NCBI GenBank assembly: GCA_963575745.1
Contig: CAUYUJ010013891.1
Coordinates: forward strand, 48,900-112,899
DNA: 64,000 nt
Direction: 5' to 3'
DNA from: Prorocentrum cordatum
Taxonomy: Eukaryota > Sar > Dinophyceae > Prorocentrales > Prorocentraceae
This document shows, one piece after another, positions 1 to 11,862 of this stretch. Position 1 is the stretch's first letter. Each line of letters opens with the position of its first letter. The position numbers were made by a program, and so were the translations under genes. The notes beneath the pieces were generated by a model. It saw only the letters and a program-made list of their open reading frames with translations. It did not search any database and had not been told where the DNA came from.

Positions 1-376
1 AGGCCTCTTGGGGGCCTCTTGGGCCGTCTTGGGCCATCCTGAGACTATCTGAGGCAGTCTTGGTTTGGGACGTCTTGGAGGCATCTTGAGGCCATCTTAG
101 TAGCCGTCTTGGAGGCCATCTTGGCCGTCTCGGAGGCATCTCGGAGGCCATCTTGGGCCATCTTGACCGTCTTGGAAGCCATCTTGGGCCGTCTTGGACG
201 ATTTTTTGGGGACGTTGTGCGCAATTGCGCGTCTTTCCGGGTGGCCGGCGCGTTGGGCCGGAGCCCCACGGGAGTATTTGCGGAAGAAAAACCCAAACCG
301 GTAGGATTTAGCACGCCAGGCACCTCTGTGGCAAGACCACAGGGGGCGGCGGATCGAAGACGCCTACGGCGAATCA
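1..376 (+). repeat. Family R interspersed repeat, right-hand part of a copy
   Basis: The stretch is built from degenerate 11-15 bp words such as GGCCGTCTTGG and GGAGGCCATCTTGG. It then runs into a unique-looking tail (about 195-339) with a GGTGGCCGG-like block, an A-rich block and the words TTTAGCACGCCAGGCAC. The same tail recurs near 5,090 and 32,490, and in weaker form near 1,790, 14,780 and 15,450, so this is a dispersed family. The ORFs in it are by-products of the GC-rich words and are open on both strands. Confidence 0.75.
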
Positions 377-389
377 CCGCCGCCCCCTG
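340..389. repeat. Perfect 13-bp inverted repeat (hairpin) at a family R junction
   Basis: CAGGGGGCGGCGG at 340-352 is matched by its exact reverse complement at 377-389, with a 24-base spacer. An almost identical hairpin lies at 5,127-5,176. The arms also occur singly, right arm at 31,575-31,587 and left arm at 32,519-32,531, at the two ends of one family R copy. That suggests they are terminal inverted repeats of the family. Confidence 0.8.
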
Positions 390-1870
390 CCTTTTGGGAA
401 GCGCCTATGTGGCCGATCGTTGAGTCCAGACCTGCCAAGCTATCGGACTATGTGTTCCCCGAATCGGTTTGGAAAGCCTTCGGGGAATACGTGGGCATAT
501 TGAAGGTTCTCTTGGCCGCCTGGAGGCCATTTGGACCCTTTCGGGCCTTCTTGGAGGACGTCTTGGAGGGCTCTTGGGCCGTCTTGGAGGCCATCTTGAG
601 CGTCTTGGAGGCCTCTTGGGCCGTCTTGGGGACCTCTCGGGGCTGTCTTGGGCCTCTTGGGCGATCTGTGGTGGCACTTGGGCCATCTCGGGCCGTCGGA
701 AGGCCGACAAAAAAACAAGTGCCACAATCCTTCAAAAAATCTTGGGAAATCAATGAGTTTGGCCTTTTCGGCCCCTCCTGGAGGCCCTCTTGGAGGCCTC
801 TTGGGCCGTCTTGGGCCATCTTGGGCCATCTTCGGCCGTTTTGGTGGGCTCGTCGCCCGTCCGACGCCGTCGGAAGCCGTTTGTGGGGCCTGTCTGAGCC
901 GACTTGGGGCCCTCTTGGGGTGCTCCAGGGCCGTCTTAGAGGCCATCTTGGGCGTCTTGGAGGCCTCTTGAGTCGTCTCTGTGCCCTCTTGGGGCCGTCT
1001 TGGGAGCTTTTTCGGCAGTCCTGAGGCCATCTTGAGGGCCTCTTGGGCGATCTTTGGGCGATTTTTTTAGGGGGCTCTTGGGCCGTCTTGGGCCGTCGGA
1101 AGGCCGAAACGAAGCAAATGTCAAATCCGTCAAAACCCATGGGCAAATCAATGTTCTTGGCTTTTTTCTGGCTTTCCTGGAGGCCCTCTTGGAGGCGTCT
1201 TGGGCCGTCTTGGGCCAGCTTCGAGCCAACTTCGGCCATCTTGGTGGGCTCCTGGCCCGTCTGACGCCGTCGGAAGCCGTTTGGAGGGCCTTTCTGGGCC
1301 GACTTGGGGCCCTCTTGGGGTGCTCCAGGGCCGTCTTAGAGGCCATCTTGGGCGTCTTGGAGGCCTCTTGAGTTGTCTCTGTGCCCTCTTGGGGCCGTCT
1401 TGGGAGCCTCTTCGGCAGTCCTGAGGCCATCTTGGAGGCCTCTTGGGCGCTGTGGGGGCTATCTTTGGGGCCTCTTGGGCCGTCTTGGGTCGTCGGAAAG
1501 CCGAGATCAATAATTTTGGTCTCTTCGGGCCCTCCTGGAGGGCCGTCTCGGAGGCATCTTGGGTACCTCTTGGGTACCTCTTGGGGGCCTCTTGGGCCAT
1601 CTTGGAGGCTTCTTGGGCGAACTTGGACGTATCTGGGACCCTCTTGGGCCGTCTGGGAGGCCGTCTTGGACCATCTTGTGCGAGCTTGAGGCCCATCTTG
1701 GCCGTCTTGGAGGCCATCTTGAGCCGTCTTGGAGAATTTTTTCCGGACTTTGAGGTCGTTTGCGGGCCTGGAGCTCCCTCCCGGGACCCCGGCGGGACGG
1801 GCCGGAGACCCAGGGGGAGTTCTTTTGGAATTATCCTGGCGGAGGACCCAACCATAAGCAATTGTATGTA
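377..1870 (+). repeat. Family R, two tandem partial copies
   Basis: After the hairpin the sequence carries the recurrent block GTGGCCGATCGTTGAG-like / CCAGACCTGCCAA / TCCCCGAATCGGTTTGGAAAG, then two successive runs of GGCC-TCTTGG words. Each run contains a GCCGTCGGAAGGCCGA block followed by an A-rich stretch (about 695-760 and 1,095-1,160). The two runs (about 540-1,030 and 1,040-1,750) are clearly related, sharing for example a long match at 900-980 and 1,305-1,380. No coding evidence. Confidence 0.75.
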
Positions 1871-4800
1871 ACGCGTTGTGGGTGCCTCTTTCGGTGGGGC
1901 TCCCTACGGGGCCACGAAACGCTGCCCTGGGTACGGGAACCGCAAGCGAACTGCGCCACTGGGGCGGGCCTTCGGTGGCGCTCCCTATGGGGCCACGAAG
2001 CGCTGCCCTGGGCAGGGGAACCGCATGCGAACTGCGCCACTGGGGCTATCGGCGGAGCTCCCTATGAGGCCGCGGAGCGTTGCCCTGGGTGGGGGAACCG
2101 CATGCGAACTGCGCCACGGGGGCCTTCGGTGGAGCTCCCTATGGTCCCTATGGGGTCACGAAGCGCTGCCCTGGGTGGGGGAACCGCATGCGAACTGCGC
2201 CACTGGGGCCTTCGGTGGAGCTCCCCATGGGGCCACGAAGCGCTGCCCTGGGTGGGGGAACCGCATGCGAGAGCAGCCACTGGGGCCTTCGGTGGAGCTC
2301 CCTAAAGGTCCACGAAACTATGCCCTGGGTGGGGGAGCCGCGTGCGAGAACAGCCACTGGGGCCTTCGGTGGAGCTCCCTGTGGGGCCACCAAGCGCTGC
2401 CCTGGGCGGGGGAACCGCATGCGAACTGCGCCACTGGGGCCTTCGGTGAAGCTCCCGATGGGGCCATCGGCGGAGCTCCCTATGGGGCCGCGGAGCGTTG
2501 CCCTGGGTGGGGAAACCGCATGCGAACACCCCCACAGGGGCCTTCGGCGGGGCTCCCCATGGGGCTACGAAGCGCTGCCCTGGGTGGAGGAACCGCATGC
2601 GACCCCCCCCACTGGGGCCATCGGCGTAGCTCCCTATGGGGCCACGAAGCGCTGCCCTGGGTGTGGGACCCGCGTGCCCCCCCCCTCCCCCCCACACTGG
2701 GGCCATCGGCGGAGCTCTCTATGGAGCCACGAAGCGCTGCCCTGGGTGGGGGGGGAGCCGCATGCGACCCCCCCACTGGGGCCATCGGCGGAGCTCCCTA
2801 TGGGGCCACGAAGCGCTGCCCTGGGTGGGGGAACCACGTGCGACCCCCCCACTTGGGTCATCGGCGGAGCTCCCTGTGGGGCCACGAAGCGTTGCCCTGG
2901 GTTGGGGAACCGCATGCGACCACCCTCCGCGGGGGCTATCGGCGTAGCTCCCTATGGGGCCACGAAGCGCTGCCCTGCGTGGGGGAACCGCATGCAACCC
3001 CCCCTCCCCCGCTGGGGCCATCGGCGGAGCTCCCTCCCTATGGGGACGCGAAGCGCGGCCCTGGGCGGGGGAACCGCATGCGATCCCCACCACTGGGGCC
3101 ATCGGCGGAGCTCCCTATGGGGCCACGAAACGCTGCCCTGAGTGGGGGAACCGCATGCGACCACCCCCACTGGGGCCATCGGCGGAGCTCCTTATGGTGC
3201 CACGAAGTGTAGGGCCACGAAACGCTGCCCTGGGCGGGGGAACTGCATACGAACTGCGCCACTGGGGCCTTCGGTGGAGCTCCCTATGGGGGTACGGGAA
3301 CCGCATGCGAACTGCGCCACTGGGGCTATCGGCGGAGCTCCCTATGGGGCCGCGGAGCGTTGCCCTGGGTGGGGAAACCGCATGCGACCCCCCCATCGGC
3401 GGAGCTCCCTATGGTGCCGCGAAACGCTGCCCTGGGCGGGGAACCGCATGCGAACTGCGCCACGGGGCTATCGGCGGAGCTCCCTATGGGGTTGCGGAGC
3501 GTTGCCCTGGGTGGGGGCACCGCGTGCACCCCCCCCCACTGGGGCCTTCGGCGGAGCTCCCTATGGGGCCACGAAGCGCTGCCCTGGGTGGGGGAACCGC
3601 ATGCGACCCCCCCCGCCACTGGGGCCATCGGCGGAGCTTTCTGTGGAGCCACGAAGCGCTGCCTTGGGTGGGGTGGGGGGACCGCGTGCGACCCCCCCAA
3701 TAGGGCCATCGGCTGAGCTCCCTATGGCGACACAGGCCTTGCGCTGCCCTGGGTGGGGGAACCGCATGCTAACTGCGCTACTGGGGCCTTCGGAGGAGCT
3801 CACTATAGGGCCGCGAATCGCTGTACTGGGTGGGGGAACCGCATGCGAACACCCCCAGTGGGGCCTTCGCTGGAGCTCCCTGTGGGGCCACGAAGCGTTG
3901 CCCTGGGTGGAGGAGCCGCGTGCGACCCCCCCGCCACTGGGGCCGAGCTCCCTGTGGAGCCACGAAGCGCTGCCCTGGGTGGGGGAACCGCATGCGCGCC
4001 CCCCCCCCCCCCCTGCACTGGGGCTTTCGGTGGAGCTCCCTAGGGTGCCGCGAAACGCTGCCCTGGGTGGGGGAACCGCATGCGACCCACCCCCACCGGG
4101 GCCTTCGGTGGAGCTCCCTATGGGGCCACGAAACGCTGCCCTGGGTGGGGGAACCGCGTGCGACCCCCCCAGTGGGGCCTTCGGTGGAGCTCCCTTATGC
4201 GGCCACGAACTGTTGCCCTGGGTGGGGGAACCGCATGCGACCCCCCCACTGGGGCTTTCGGTGGAGCTCCCTAGAGGGCAACGAAATGCTGCCCTGGGTG
4301 TGGGATTCGCTTGCGACCCCCCCCCACTGGGGCCTTCGGTGGAGCTCTCTATGGGGCCACGAAGCGGTGCCCTGGGCGGGGGAACCGCATGCGCGCCCCC
4401 CCCCCCCCCCTGCACTGGGGCTTTCGGTGGAGCTCCCTAGGGTGCCACGAAACGCTGCCCTGGGTGGGGGAACCGCATGCGACCCACCCCCACCGGGGCC
4501 TTCGGTGGAGCTCCCTATGGGGCCACGAAGCGCTGCCCTGGGCGGGGGAACAGCATGCGATCCCCCCACTGGGGCCTTCGGTGGGGCTCCTTATGGGGCC
4601 ACGAAGCGTTGCCTTGGGCGGGGGAACCGCATGCGATCCCCTCCCCACCCACTGGGGCCTTCGGTGGAGCTCCCTATGGGGCCACGAAGCGTTGCCCTGG
4701 GTGAGGGAACCGCGTGCAATCCCCCACCCCACTGGGGCCTTCGGTGGAGCTCCCTTATGCGGCCACGAACTGCTGCCCTGGGTGGGGGAACCGCATGCGA

Positions 4801-4925
4801 CCCCACCCCCACTGGGGCCTTCGGTGGAGCTCTCTTTGGGGCCACGAAACGCTGCCCTGGGTGGGGGAACCGCATGCGACCCCCCCACTGGGGCCTTCGG
4901 TGGAGCTCCCTATGGGGCTACGAGG
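1871..4925 (+). repeat. Minisatellite array, unit about 75-80 bp, roughly 39 copies
   Basis: A unit containing GGAGCTCCCTATGGGGCC, ACGAAGCGCTGCCCTGG, GTGGGGGAACCGCATGCG and CACTGGGGCC is repeated head to tail for about 3 kb. Unit length varies, largely through C-tract length (CCCCCC up to 13 C) before CACTGGGGCC. Early units carry AACTGCGCCACTGGGG and later ones a C-tract instead, so the array has at least two subfamilies. Many units contain GAGCTC and GCATGC palindromes. Long ORFs here are open in several frames and shift between units, so I do not treat the array as coding. Confidence 0.9.
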
Positions 4926-5640
4926 CGCGCGAGAAGCGTGCCGAGACCAGAGGCAAGGATGGGGGGGAGGAGGGAGGAGGGAGGAGGGGGGAGGGGGAGG
5001 AGGAAGGAGAGACGCGGGGCACCGTCTCTTCAAAACGAGGACCCAATACCACAGGATGGTTGGGAAAAAGAACCAACATCGAAACCGAAAGGGTTCAGCA
5101 CGCCAGGCACCCCTGTGATGAATCAACAGGGGGCGGCGGATCGAAGACGCCCACGGCGAATCACCGCCGCCCCCTGCCTTGTTGGACGCGCCCATGTGGC
5201 CGAACGTTGAGGCCAGACCTGCCAAACTATCGGGCCATGTGTTTCCCGAATCGGTTTGGAAAGAATTGGGGCCTTCTTGGGGGACGTATTGGAAGGTTCT
5301 TGGGCCGTCTTGGAGGCCATCTTCAGCGTCTTGGAGGCCTCTTGGGCAGTCTTGGGGCCTCTTGGGGCCGTCTTGGGCCTCTTGGGCGATCTTTGGGGAC
5401 GCTATGGTCGTCTCGGGCCGTCGGACGGCCGCAAAAAAAAACACGTGCCACACTTCTTCAAACACTCTGGAGAAATCAATGAGGTTGGCCTTTTCGGCCT
5501 TTCCTGGAGGCCCTCTTGGAGGCCTCTTGGGCGGTCTTGGGCCATCTCAGGGCCATCTTCGGCCGTTGACGCCGTCGAGCGCCGTTTGCGGGGCCTCTCT
5601 GAACCGACTTGGGGGCCTTGAGGACCATTGCGCCCTCGCA
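4926..5640 (+). repeat. Family R copy with second hairpin
   Basis: A purine-rich GGGAGGAGG tract (about 4,960-5,020) leads into the family R tail (about 5,045-5,126), the 13-bp-arm hairpin (5,127-5,176), the CCAGACCTGCCAAACTATCGG block and GGCC-TCTTGG words up to about 5,620. Similarity to the copy at 377-1,030 is obvious over several hundred bases. The copia-like element begins just after it. Confidence 0.75.
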
Positions 5641-6048
5641 GGATATCAGGAGTCACTCGATTGTCATGGACATATACTCCGAGGGGCGATCGAACTCAGG
5701 GACCTCCGTGAAGAGCTCAACCGCGTCACGGCGGTGATAACGAGCAGTAGTCTCAACGACGACGCCAGCGTGGCAATCTGCATCATCCGCCAACGCGGGG
5801 CCAGTGACGGAGGCCACCGCACCTGCAGGGGCACCTGCTGCAGGCGCGCCTATGCCACAGCAGAGGCCGCTAACAATGCGGGGGCACTTGCTACGCCAGC
5901 ACCACCTTCGGTGCCGGTCAATGATGCGTGGTTGAGGCGTATGGGGAGGGCTATTGATAGGAACGCCCAGTGGCTTCAGTCTCCACATGCGTACATGCCA
6001 AATGGGCGAGGCAGTCGTCCACGCAGTCAGCGTTGAACCGAGAGCCCA

Positions 6049-6663
6049 TTGAGCGTGCGTAGTGGCAACGGTGCGATATCCGAACGCGACATGCTGCATA
6101 CTGTGTTTATGGTAAATGCAGATGGCCAAATGGGCATGCGCGCAGACGAGGATGCGTTTCTGAAGCTGCCCACTACCTTTGCATCACCCCCATGCGCATA
6201 TGACGAATATCCTGCAGCCTGGATCTTTGAAAAGAATCCGATTGCGGAAGAAGAGGCTCGCGGATATATGCGCGTCTTCGCATCTTTGTCACGAAACGAC
6301 CGGGCGCTGGAGCAGAGGCGCCGCAAAGGCATGCGCGGTGCGACGCTGTCTGAAGTGCCAGGACAATATGGTGAACGCCGCGAATTGGCGCTAGCAGCAA
6401 ACAGTGGAACTATGATGAATGGTACGTGGATTATTCTTTTGGATATTGGCAGTAATATCAATATTATTGGTTCAAAGACAGTGCAGACCTTCGAACAGGC
6501 ATCTCGTTCCCACGGGCACGCCATCAAGAGGCTGAACCTGGCGAAGGGGTCTGCGTGTCCGGAGTGGGACATGGCGCCGCGATATGTGATGAGTCCCTGC
6601 ACTGCAAGATTGCGCGCAAAGAGAGGGGGGTCCGGCGGGTGCACCTGCTGTGCTGAGACTTGA
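6049..6663 (+). pseudogene. Copia polyprotein fragment: aspartic protease
   Basis: The open frame contains WIILLDIGSNINIIG near residues 126-140 (about 6,425-6,470). This fits the DxGS/DSGA active-site turn of retropepsin-like proteases, followed by a hydrophobic flap-like region. The surrounding sequence, including AANSGTMMNGTW, matches my memory of dinoflagellate copia polyproteins. The frame breaks at 6,663 and continues in a different frame from 6,741. Non-functional as read. Confidence 0.7.
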
Positions 6664-6740
6664 CACTTACTCAGCAAATGTAGCCGAGGGTTCTGGGGAT
6701 AACCTCCCTGCTATCCTGGGCCTGAGGAGCATGTTCAACA

Positions 6741-7364
6741 TTGATCCTGGAGCAGGGGCACGAGAAGATGATCATCCCTGGCTCTGAGATGTACAGGTTT
6801 CTACTTGGTAAGGGTGCCAGAGTGCTTGATCTGATGAAGACTCCGTCTGGACATCTGGCACTCAAGGTCGACGAGTACGGGGCCGCTACTGAGGATGCAC
6901 GGTCGATGTCGTTTACGGCCAACCCTCAATGCGAAGATGATCCGTTGCTCGTCAAAGAAGCATCTGGTCCAGAGCCAGCCGCGGGGGCACCTGCTCTGAG
7001 TAACGCTCATACATGTGATGTTACAGGATACCCACGGCATCGGCTCGTTCATCAACGAGGAGACGTTCACGTTCACGACCCAGTCTTTGGTGAAGCACTC
7101 TTTGAAGACTTGGCATCGCAGGACTACGTGCTTCGGGGGCAATCCGACCTCGGCCGACAAGGATTCGCTGTGCGCGCTTTGCGGGTGGAGATCTACCAGG
7201 CCATCCACGAGGAGGGCGCGAAGTGGACGCCGCCCGACGCATATGCAGGGGCATGTGTGGAAGGAGATGATGCCGCTGAGAAGTTCGACTTTTCTACTTC
7301 GAGCAGCGGCTCTGCAGCGCAGCATGGCGCAGGCATTTGGACGCCCCAATCGCCAAACGAGTGA
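6741..7364 (+). pseudogene. Copia polyprotein fragment: end of protease and downstream linker
   Basis: The frame contains a stretch ending in LDLMKTPSGHLALKVDEYG (about 6,815-6,885), which I read as the C-terminal part of the protease domain. The rest (Ala/Gly-rich, then basic) is poorly conserved. An AGAPA codon run at about 6,974 is one copy of the short element GCGGGGGCACCTGC, listed separately. Confidence 0.5.
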
Positions 7365-8309
7365 CGGGGGCAGGCGCGTGCCACGGCCACTCGCGCTTGC
7401 TCGGACAGGCCGAACACTCAGGTACTGTCAGCAAACGCGGGGAAACTTGCATTCTGCTCCCGGGCGCCGGCTGTGCGCGCCAGGGGCAGTGGCCAGCCCG
7501 GCTGCGCGGCTGCCGCGGACGGCAGCGGGCCCGGCTGTGTGGCCGCTGCAGAGAAAGAAGGGTTATCGCATCATTATCAATCTCGATCGTTTTCTTATTG
7601 AAGACATGCGGACAGCTTGCCCCGAGCTCGTGGCCACATGTGTGACCGTATTACACATGCAGAGGTCATGGCCTCCATTAGTACACAGTAATTGTGTGCT
7701 CTACTCTCGGGTGTTTGCCAACTGTTGTGGGTGGCTACGCCTGCTGATTGGCGTGTGAGACTGGTTAGCAAGCGGGCGGTGCCACGTTGCCAACGCGTCC
7801 AAAACTTGATGGCCAAAGCTCGGGCTCTACGCATGACTATTGTGCTTGTGGGGCCACCCTGATATTTCTGGAAGCAAGGTCCTATGCGAGGGTCGATTGA
7901 AGATCTTGATTTACATGTCATGCGTATGCGATTCCGCCACTTCGGCCTCAAGTGCGACCGTTCTAATACGTTACCCAGCGGATCGTATCTGTAAGTGGCA
8001 ACTACCTGCGCGCGCATCCCGACCAATCTATGGCGACGCACGTGCGAAACAGCAGGGGGACCTGCGCAACCTACGGAGCATGTCCTCGACTGGCATGGAC
8101 AAGGAGCTCAGAATGCCGAATGGCGCAACAAGACGCTAGCCATCATGACCGCATGGTTGATCGACCAGATGGATTTACAAAAGACGCAGAGAAATCACAC
8201 AAGTGCTGTACATCGAAGTATCCACGCTCGAGTGGATAAAGAAGTTTGAACTTACGTTCCGTCTCCTAAGAATGGCCCTCTGCGGGGCCATGTTGTCAGA
8301 CGGGTAACG
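7365..8309. other. Copia linker region, no readable domain
   Basis: The interval carries scattered short ORFs in all frames and no recognisable motif. It lies between the protease block and the next coherent copia frame and probably corresponds to the poorly conserved linker of the polyprotein, disrupted by indels. A GCAGGGGGACCTGC copy sits near 8,050. Confidence 0.4.
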
Positions 8310-9565
8310 ATGAACCTGGGCGACAACACGATCATACAAGACATCAAGATTCAGGACCGGCCTACCGGGTACAGCTACAACGCACCATTACCAAATGGTG
8401 TTACCAATATCCGTGCTCGACTGTACTGGGAGCAGCCTGAGTCGGCCCTCCTCGGACAGGGGAGCTCACGTCCACGCTCAAGGCGAGTGGCGATCATCGG
8501 TGACGATCGCCCCCCTCCCCCTTCGATTGAGCGCGGCCGCGTGCTCCCCTCTATTCCCGAATTTCCGACACTCAGTTCACCTGGGGCTGAACGACCGACA
8601 GCGCTGCCAACCGATGCCACAACAGACAGCATTACCAATCTGAGACTGAACTACAGAAAGCAGATACAGAAGCAGGCATCAAACCACGCAAGATACCCAA
8701 CATAGCCGAAGAAGGCAATGACGACTGCAGAGATGACCTGAAAGGACTCGGATGTAGTTCGCACTACACCAACGCACCTCTTGACTCCGACACGGAAAGT
8801 GACGAGGAAGAGGAAACTTTCATCGCGTTATTTGCGGGGCAACCTGCTGGATCCTACGCAGATGTATTCTCCATAATCCCCACCTTGTGCTATGGACGTC
8901 ACAACAAGGTGGATCTGCTGGAATTGTGCGGGGGAAGTGGGCGCATCTTTCAGCTAGCATTCGGCCCGAATCTGTCCTCAGGGGGAAACCTCGACAAACG
9001 TACTTGTGTTGACCTTGGTAACAAGGATGTTCAAGACGCAGTGCTGCGCTATCTGGACGTTTGTTTTGTCACTGTTGTCATGCTACAACCCAGCTGCAGA
9101 ACAACTGGGTTGCCTTCCTATTTCGATGCTCATGTTAACCACGATACTTGGTATGTACATCATGAGGATGCTTTGCCGCATATCAAGTTAAGTGGGGATG
9201 TGGCTATACGTCAGAACGATCTTCGACGGTTCTACTTACGAGAACAACCAGTTGGTACTTGGGTGGGTCTGATACCGCCATGGACTACGTTGGCCAAAAG
9301 CAAGGGCACTTGCAAGGCGAACGTTGGTCAATGCACTACTGGCCTAAGTGACTCCAACGGGGTGCTGATACGAAAGCCGATTGAGACGATGGCCAACCAT
9401 CGCCTTTTACTTACCCCTTTTGAACGCCAGCGATGTACTGGACACCATCCACATGCGTCGGCATGTAACAGGGAGCTGTTCTTGGCTGCACAAAACTCCA
9501 AAGATGCAGTTGCTTTTTGTCGATGCTGTTCAGATCGCACACGATCTCTTCCAGGGAACTCGTGA
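8310..9565 (+). pseudogene. Copia polyprotein fragment: linker and methyltransferase-like block
   Basis: The frame from 8,310 gives a Pro-rich linker. From about 8,700 a different frame gives an acidic stretch and then, from about 8,905, VDLLELCGGSGRIFQLAFG, a Gly-rich motif resembling the SAM-binding turn of methyltransferases (motif I). QPSCRTTG (about 9,090-9,113) sits where a catalytic Pro-Cys loop could be, and FYLREQPVGTW follows at 9,230-9,260. I infer a domesticated or vestigial methyltransferase fold in the copia polyprotein; activity is not implied. Confidence 0.55.
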
Positions 9566-9569
9566 TCAT

Positions 9570-9845
9570 TTCCATGGTCACCCTTATTCGTCCACCGTGC
9601 TGATCCCCGACGTGAGGGGATGCGACATGGGCGATCCGAGTCTCCCTCGGCAACCCGATGGCTCGATTGCGAGACCGCCCGCGGGAGGGCTCGGGTGTCC
9701 CGCATGCGCGGATAATGTTAACGTGCGTTCTCCCTCACATGGCAGAAATCCGAGACATTGCAGGTGGTGCGATAGGGGCGACTACCATTGGGAATGCCCG
9801 AGCTGTAAGAAGAACTACGGTAAGAACATGCCTGGACACGTACTA
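9570..9845 (+). pseudogene. Copia polyprotein fragment: Cys/His-rich block before integrase
   Basis: One plus-strand frame reads CPACADNV, then RHCRWCDRGDYHWECPSCKKNYGK (about 9,690-9,830), a run of CxxC pairs with His that probably bound zinc. This is the position of the H2C2 zinc-binding region N-terminal to retroviral-type integrases, although the exact spacing differs. The frame is interrupted on both sides. Confidence 0.5.
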
Positions 9846-10519
9846 ACACCTGGAAGTGCAAGTTTGCCAAGCCTTGGAAGCTGCTCGACAATCATGGACA
9901 GGTACTGCCGGTTCCTGTCGAACCGGAAGCAGGACCTGCACCGCCAGCCCCTGCTGAGCCAGCATCGCCACCACCCGAGGCGCCAGCCGCATCACCACTC
10001 ACGCGGCTAAGAGCACCAAGGCCCGGCTCAAGAGCTGGACCTACAGCGGGCGCGAGCAGTCACGACATTACTCTAGGCAGACATGCTGCTGAACCTGCTG
10101 CAGGGCCACCTGCCTCGAGCGGAGCTGGTAGTTCGGATGGCCATCTCCGACTGCCACAGGTTAGAGTCAGACGTGGCCGGCAGCAAGGTGGATAAGCACC
10201 TTCTCCACCGCCAGCGGGTAACCCTGCTGCGCGACCACGATTACCGGACTGGTCACTGTTCGACGTACACATTAGACTACAAACTTCACGAAGCTTAGAC
10301 CCCAGCGTGATAACAAGCGAGTTGCAGAAGTTACGCTTGCGTTGGTTCCATGCGAAGGAGCCTAAGATGATACTCATCTTAAGTAAGATAGGTCTGGACC
10401 ATGACAGACTCAACCTGATCAAAGGTGTCTGCGACACATGTCGGGGGTGCAGGGCTTGGGGCCAGCCTGGGCCTACTGTCATGCCCTCCACTGCACGGCC
10501 TGGCAAATTTATTTAAAAA

Positions 10520-11296
10520 GTGGAGTGTGATCTGATATCCTGCAAACAAGAGCAGAACACCTTCCATCTCATGGACCGCTGTATACGGTATGCTACTGGG
10601 ATTGAGATACCAGACAAGACTATGACACGTATCCGGGATGCATACCATCAGTGCTGGATGCAGTTTGGACCTGCAAAGGTTCTCTACTCCGACGGAGAGG
10701 GTGCTCTTGACAACGACATTGCGAAAGCAGTCCTTAAGACAGAAGGCATTGAGCTTAGGATATGTACGCGTGGACAGAACGCTACGACGATCGAAGCCGG
10801 AAGTGACATCCCGCTCCATCTACTTAACGTCATGGAAGCCGAACACATACCTCTTGTGTTCACACGACTATTGCACGAGGCTTTGTTCGTCGCCAGCGCG
10901 TTTACCTTCTATAGCGAGGTGTCTCCATATAGCGCTCGGTTTGGGCGGCAACCAGCAATGCTTCCTGACCTACCTGTTCTGGACCACGAGCAGTCGACGG
11001 AGGCGTCGGACCATTCTCGTGGGCAGACGATAGGCAGGGTATGTATTGAAGCTAACGTACAGGCCACAGCAGTAGCTAAGACCAATTGTGCCTTACGCAC
11101 TAGGACAACTATTGCTGGTCAGCACTTTTATCATCGCCCCGCGACCACTAAGGATGACTGGGGAGGCTGGAACGGCCCATTCCCAGTTGTAATGGATGAT
11201 CCCGAAGAAGGGGTCAGATCATCATCCGAGTGGGCAATCGAGACGTTCACGTACAATGCGGCGATGCAAGACACTCACTATATATTGATGCGCTGA
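10520..11296 (+). pseudogene. Copia polyprotein fragment: integrase core
   Basis: The frame from about 10,520 reads through an rve-type integrase core. The candidate D,D-35-E residues are Asp19 (in LMDRCIRYATG), Asp58 (in LYSDGEGAL) and Glu92 (in TTIEAG), with 33 residues between the last two, close to the canonical spacing. The C-terminal part (HRPATTKDDWGGWNGPFPVV, 11,133-11,190) resembles the chromodomain-like or GKGY-type region downstream of the core. The frame ends at 11,296 and continues in other frames to about 11,790. Confidence 0.75.
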
Positions 11297-11862
11297 TAGC
11301 CCGAGAGATTCGCTCCGACACGGCACTACGCACAGTGTTGACGTTGGTGGCCAGTTTATTAGCGGGGGGACCTGCCCCGACCTTTGGGTGTGTGCCGACC
11401 GAGAAAGGGGCGCTTCAGATGACGAGTGCAAGCCGTCTATCTCCTAAGGTACATCTAGCTTTGCAGTACCTTTCCAGAAACTTCTTCCGCATTGAGAATG
11501 CAGTTTCAGTCAGGCCAGCTAAGAGTACTCATAGGCTACCTCCAGTTACTTCTGCTGACAGCTGCACATAGGTCCACTATGACAACGACGTGAACCCATC
11601 ATTTCGTTATCTTGAAACAGAAGGCGCTGCGCTAAAAATACACGATATAACTGGATCAGCGCATTCGAGAATTATCCAATGCCTGAAGTCCACTAAACTT
11701 CAATCAGGCTTTGATCAGGTCGTGGCAAGATTTGAGGACTTGGCGGATGCACCGACACCGGAGGGAACCGCAAGAGAAACCTCATAAACCGAATCACCAC
11801 ATGATGATGGACGGCTCTCTACGATCTACGAAGAATCAGAGGCTGATCTCGAGTCGCATGTC
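11297..11862 (+). pseudogene. Copia polyprotein fragment: integrase-RT linker
   Basis: Successive frames (11,230-11,571 and 11,590-11,787) give low-conservation sequence including RNFFRIENAVSVRPAKS and LKIHDITGSAHSRIIQCL, which fits the linker between integrase and RT in this lineage. The acidic, Thr/Ser-rich segment after 11,790 leads into the RT frame. An AGGPAPT codon run near 11,360 is another short GC-rich motif copy. Confidence 0.5.

Noticed and set aside
1878-5482. Several overlapping ORFs of 350-550 codons on both strands
   Set aside because: They follow the minisatellite, switch phase between units and are open in several frames at once.
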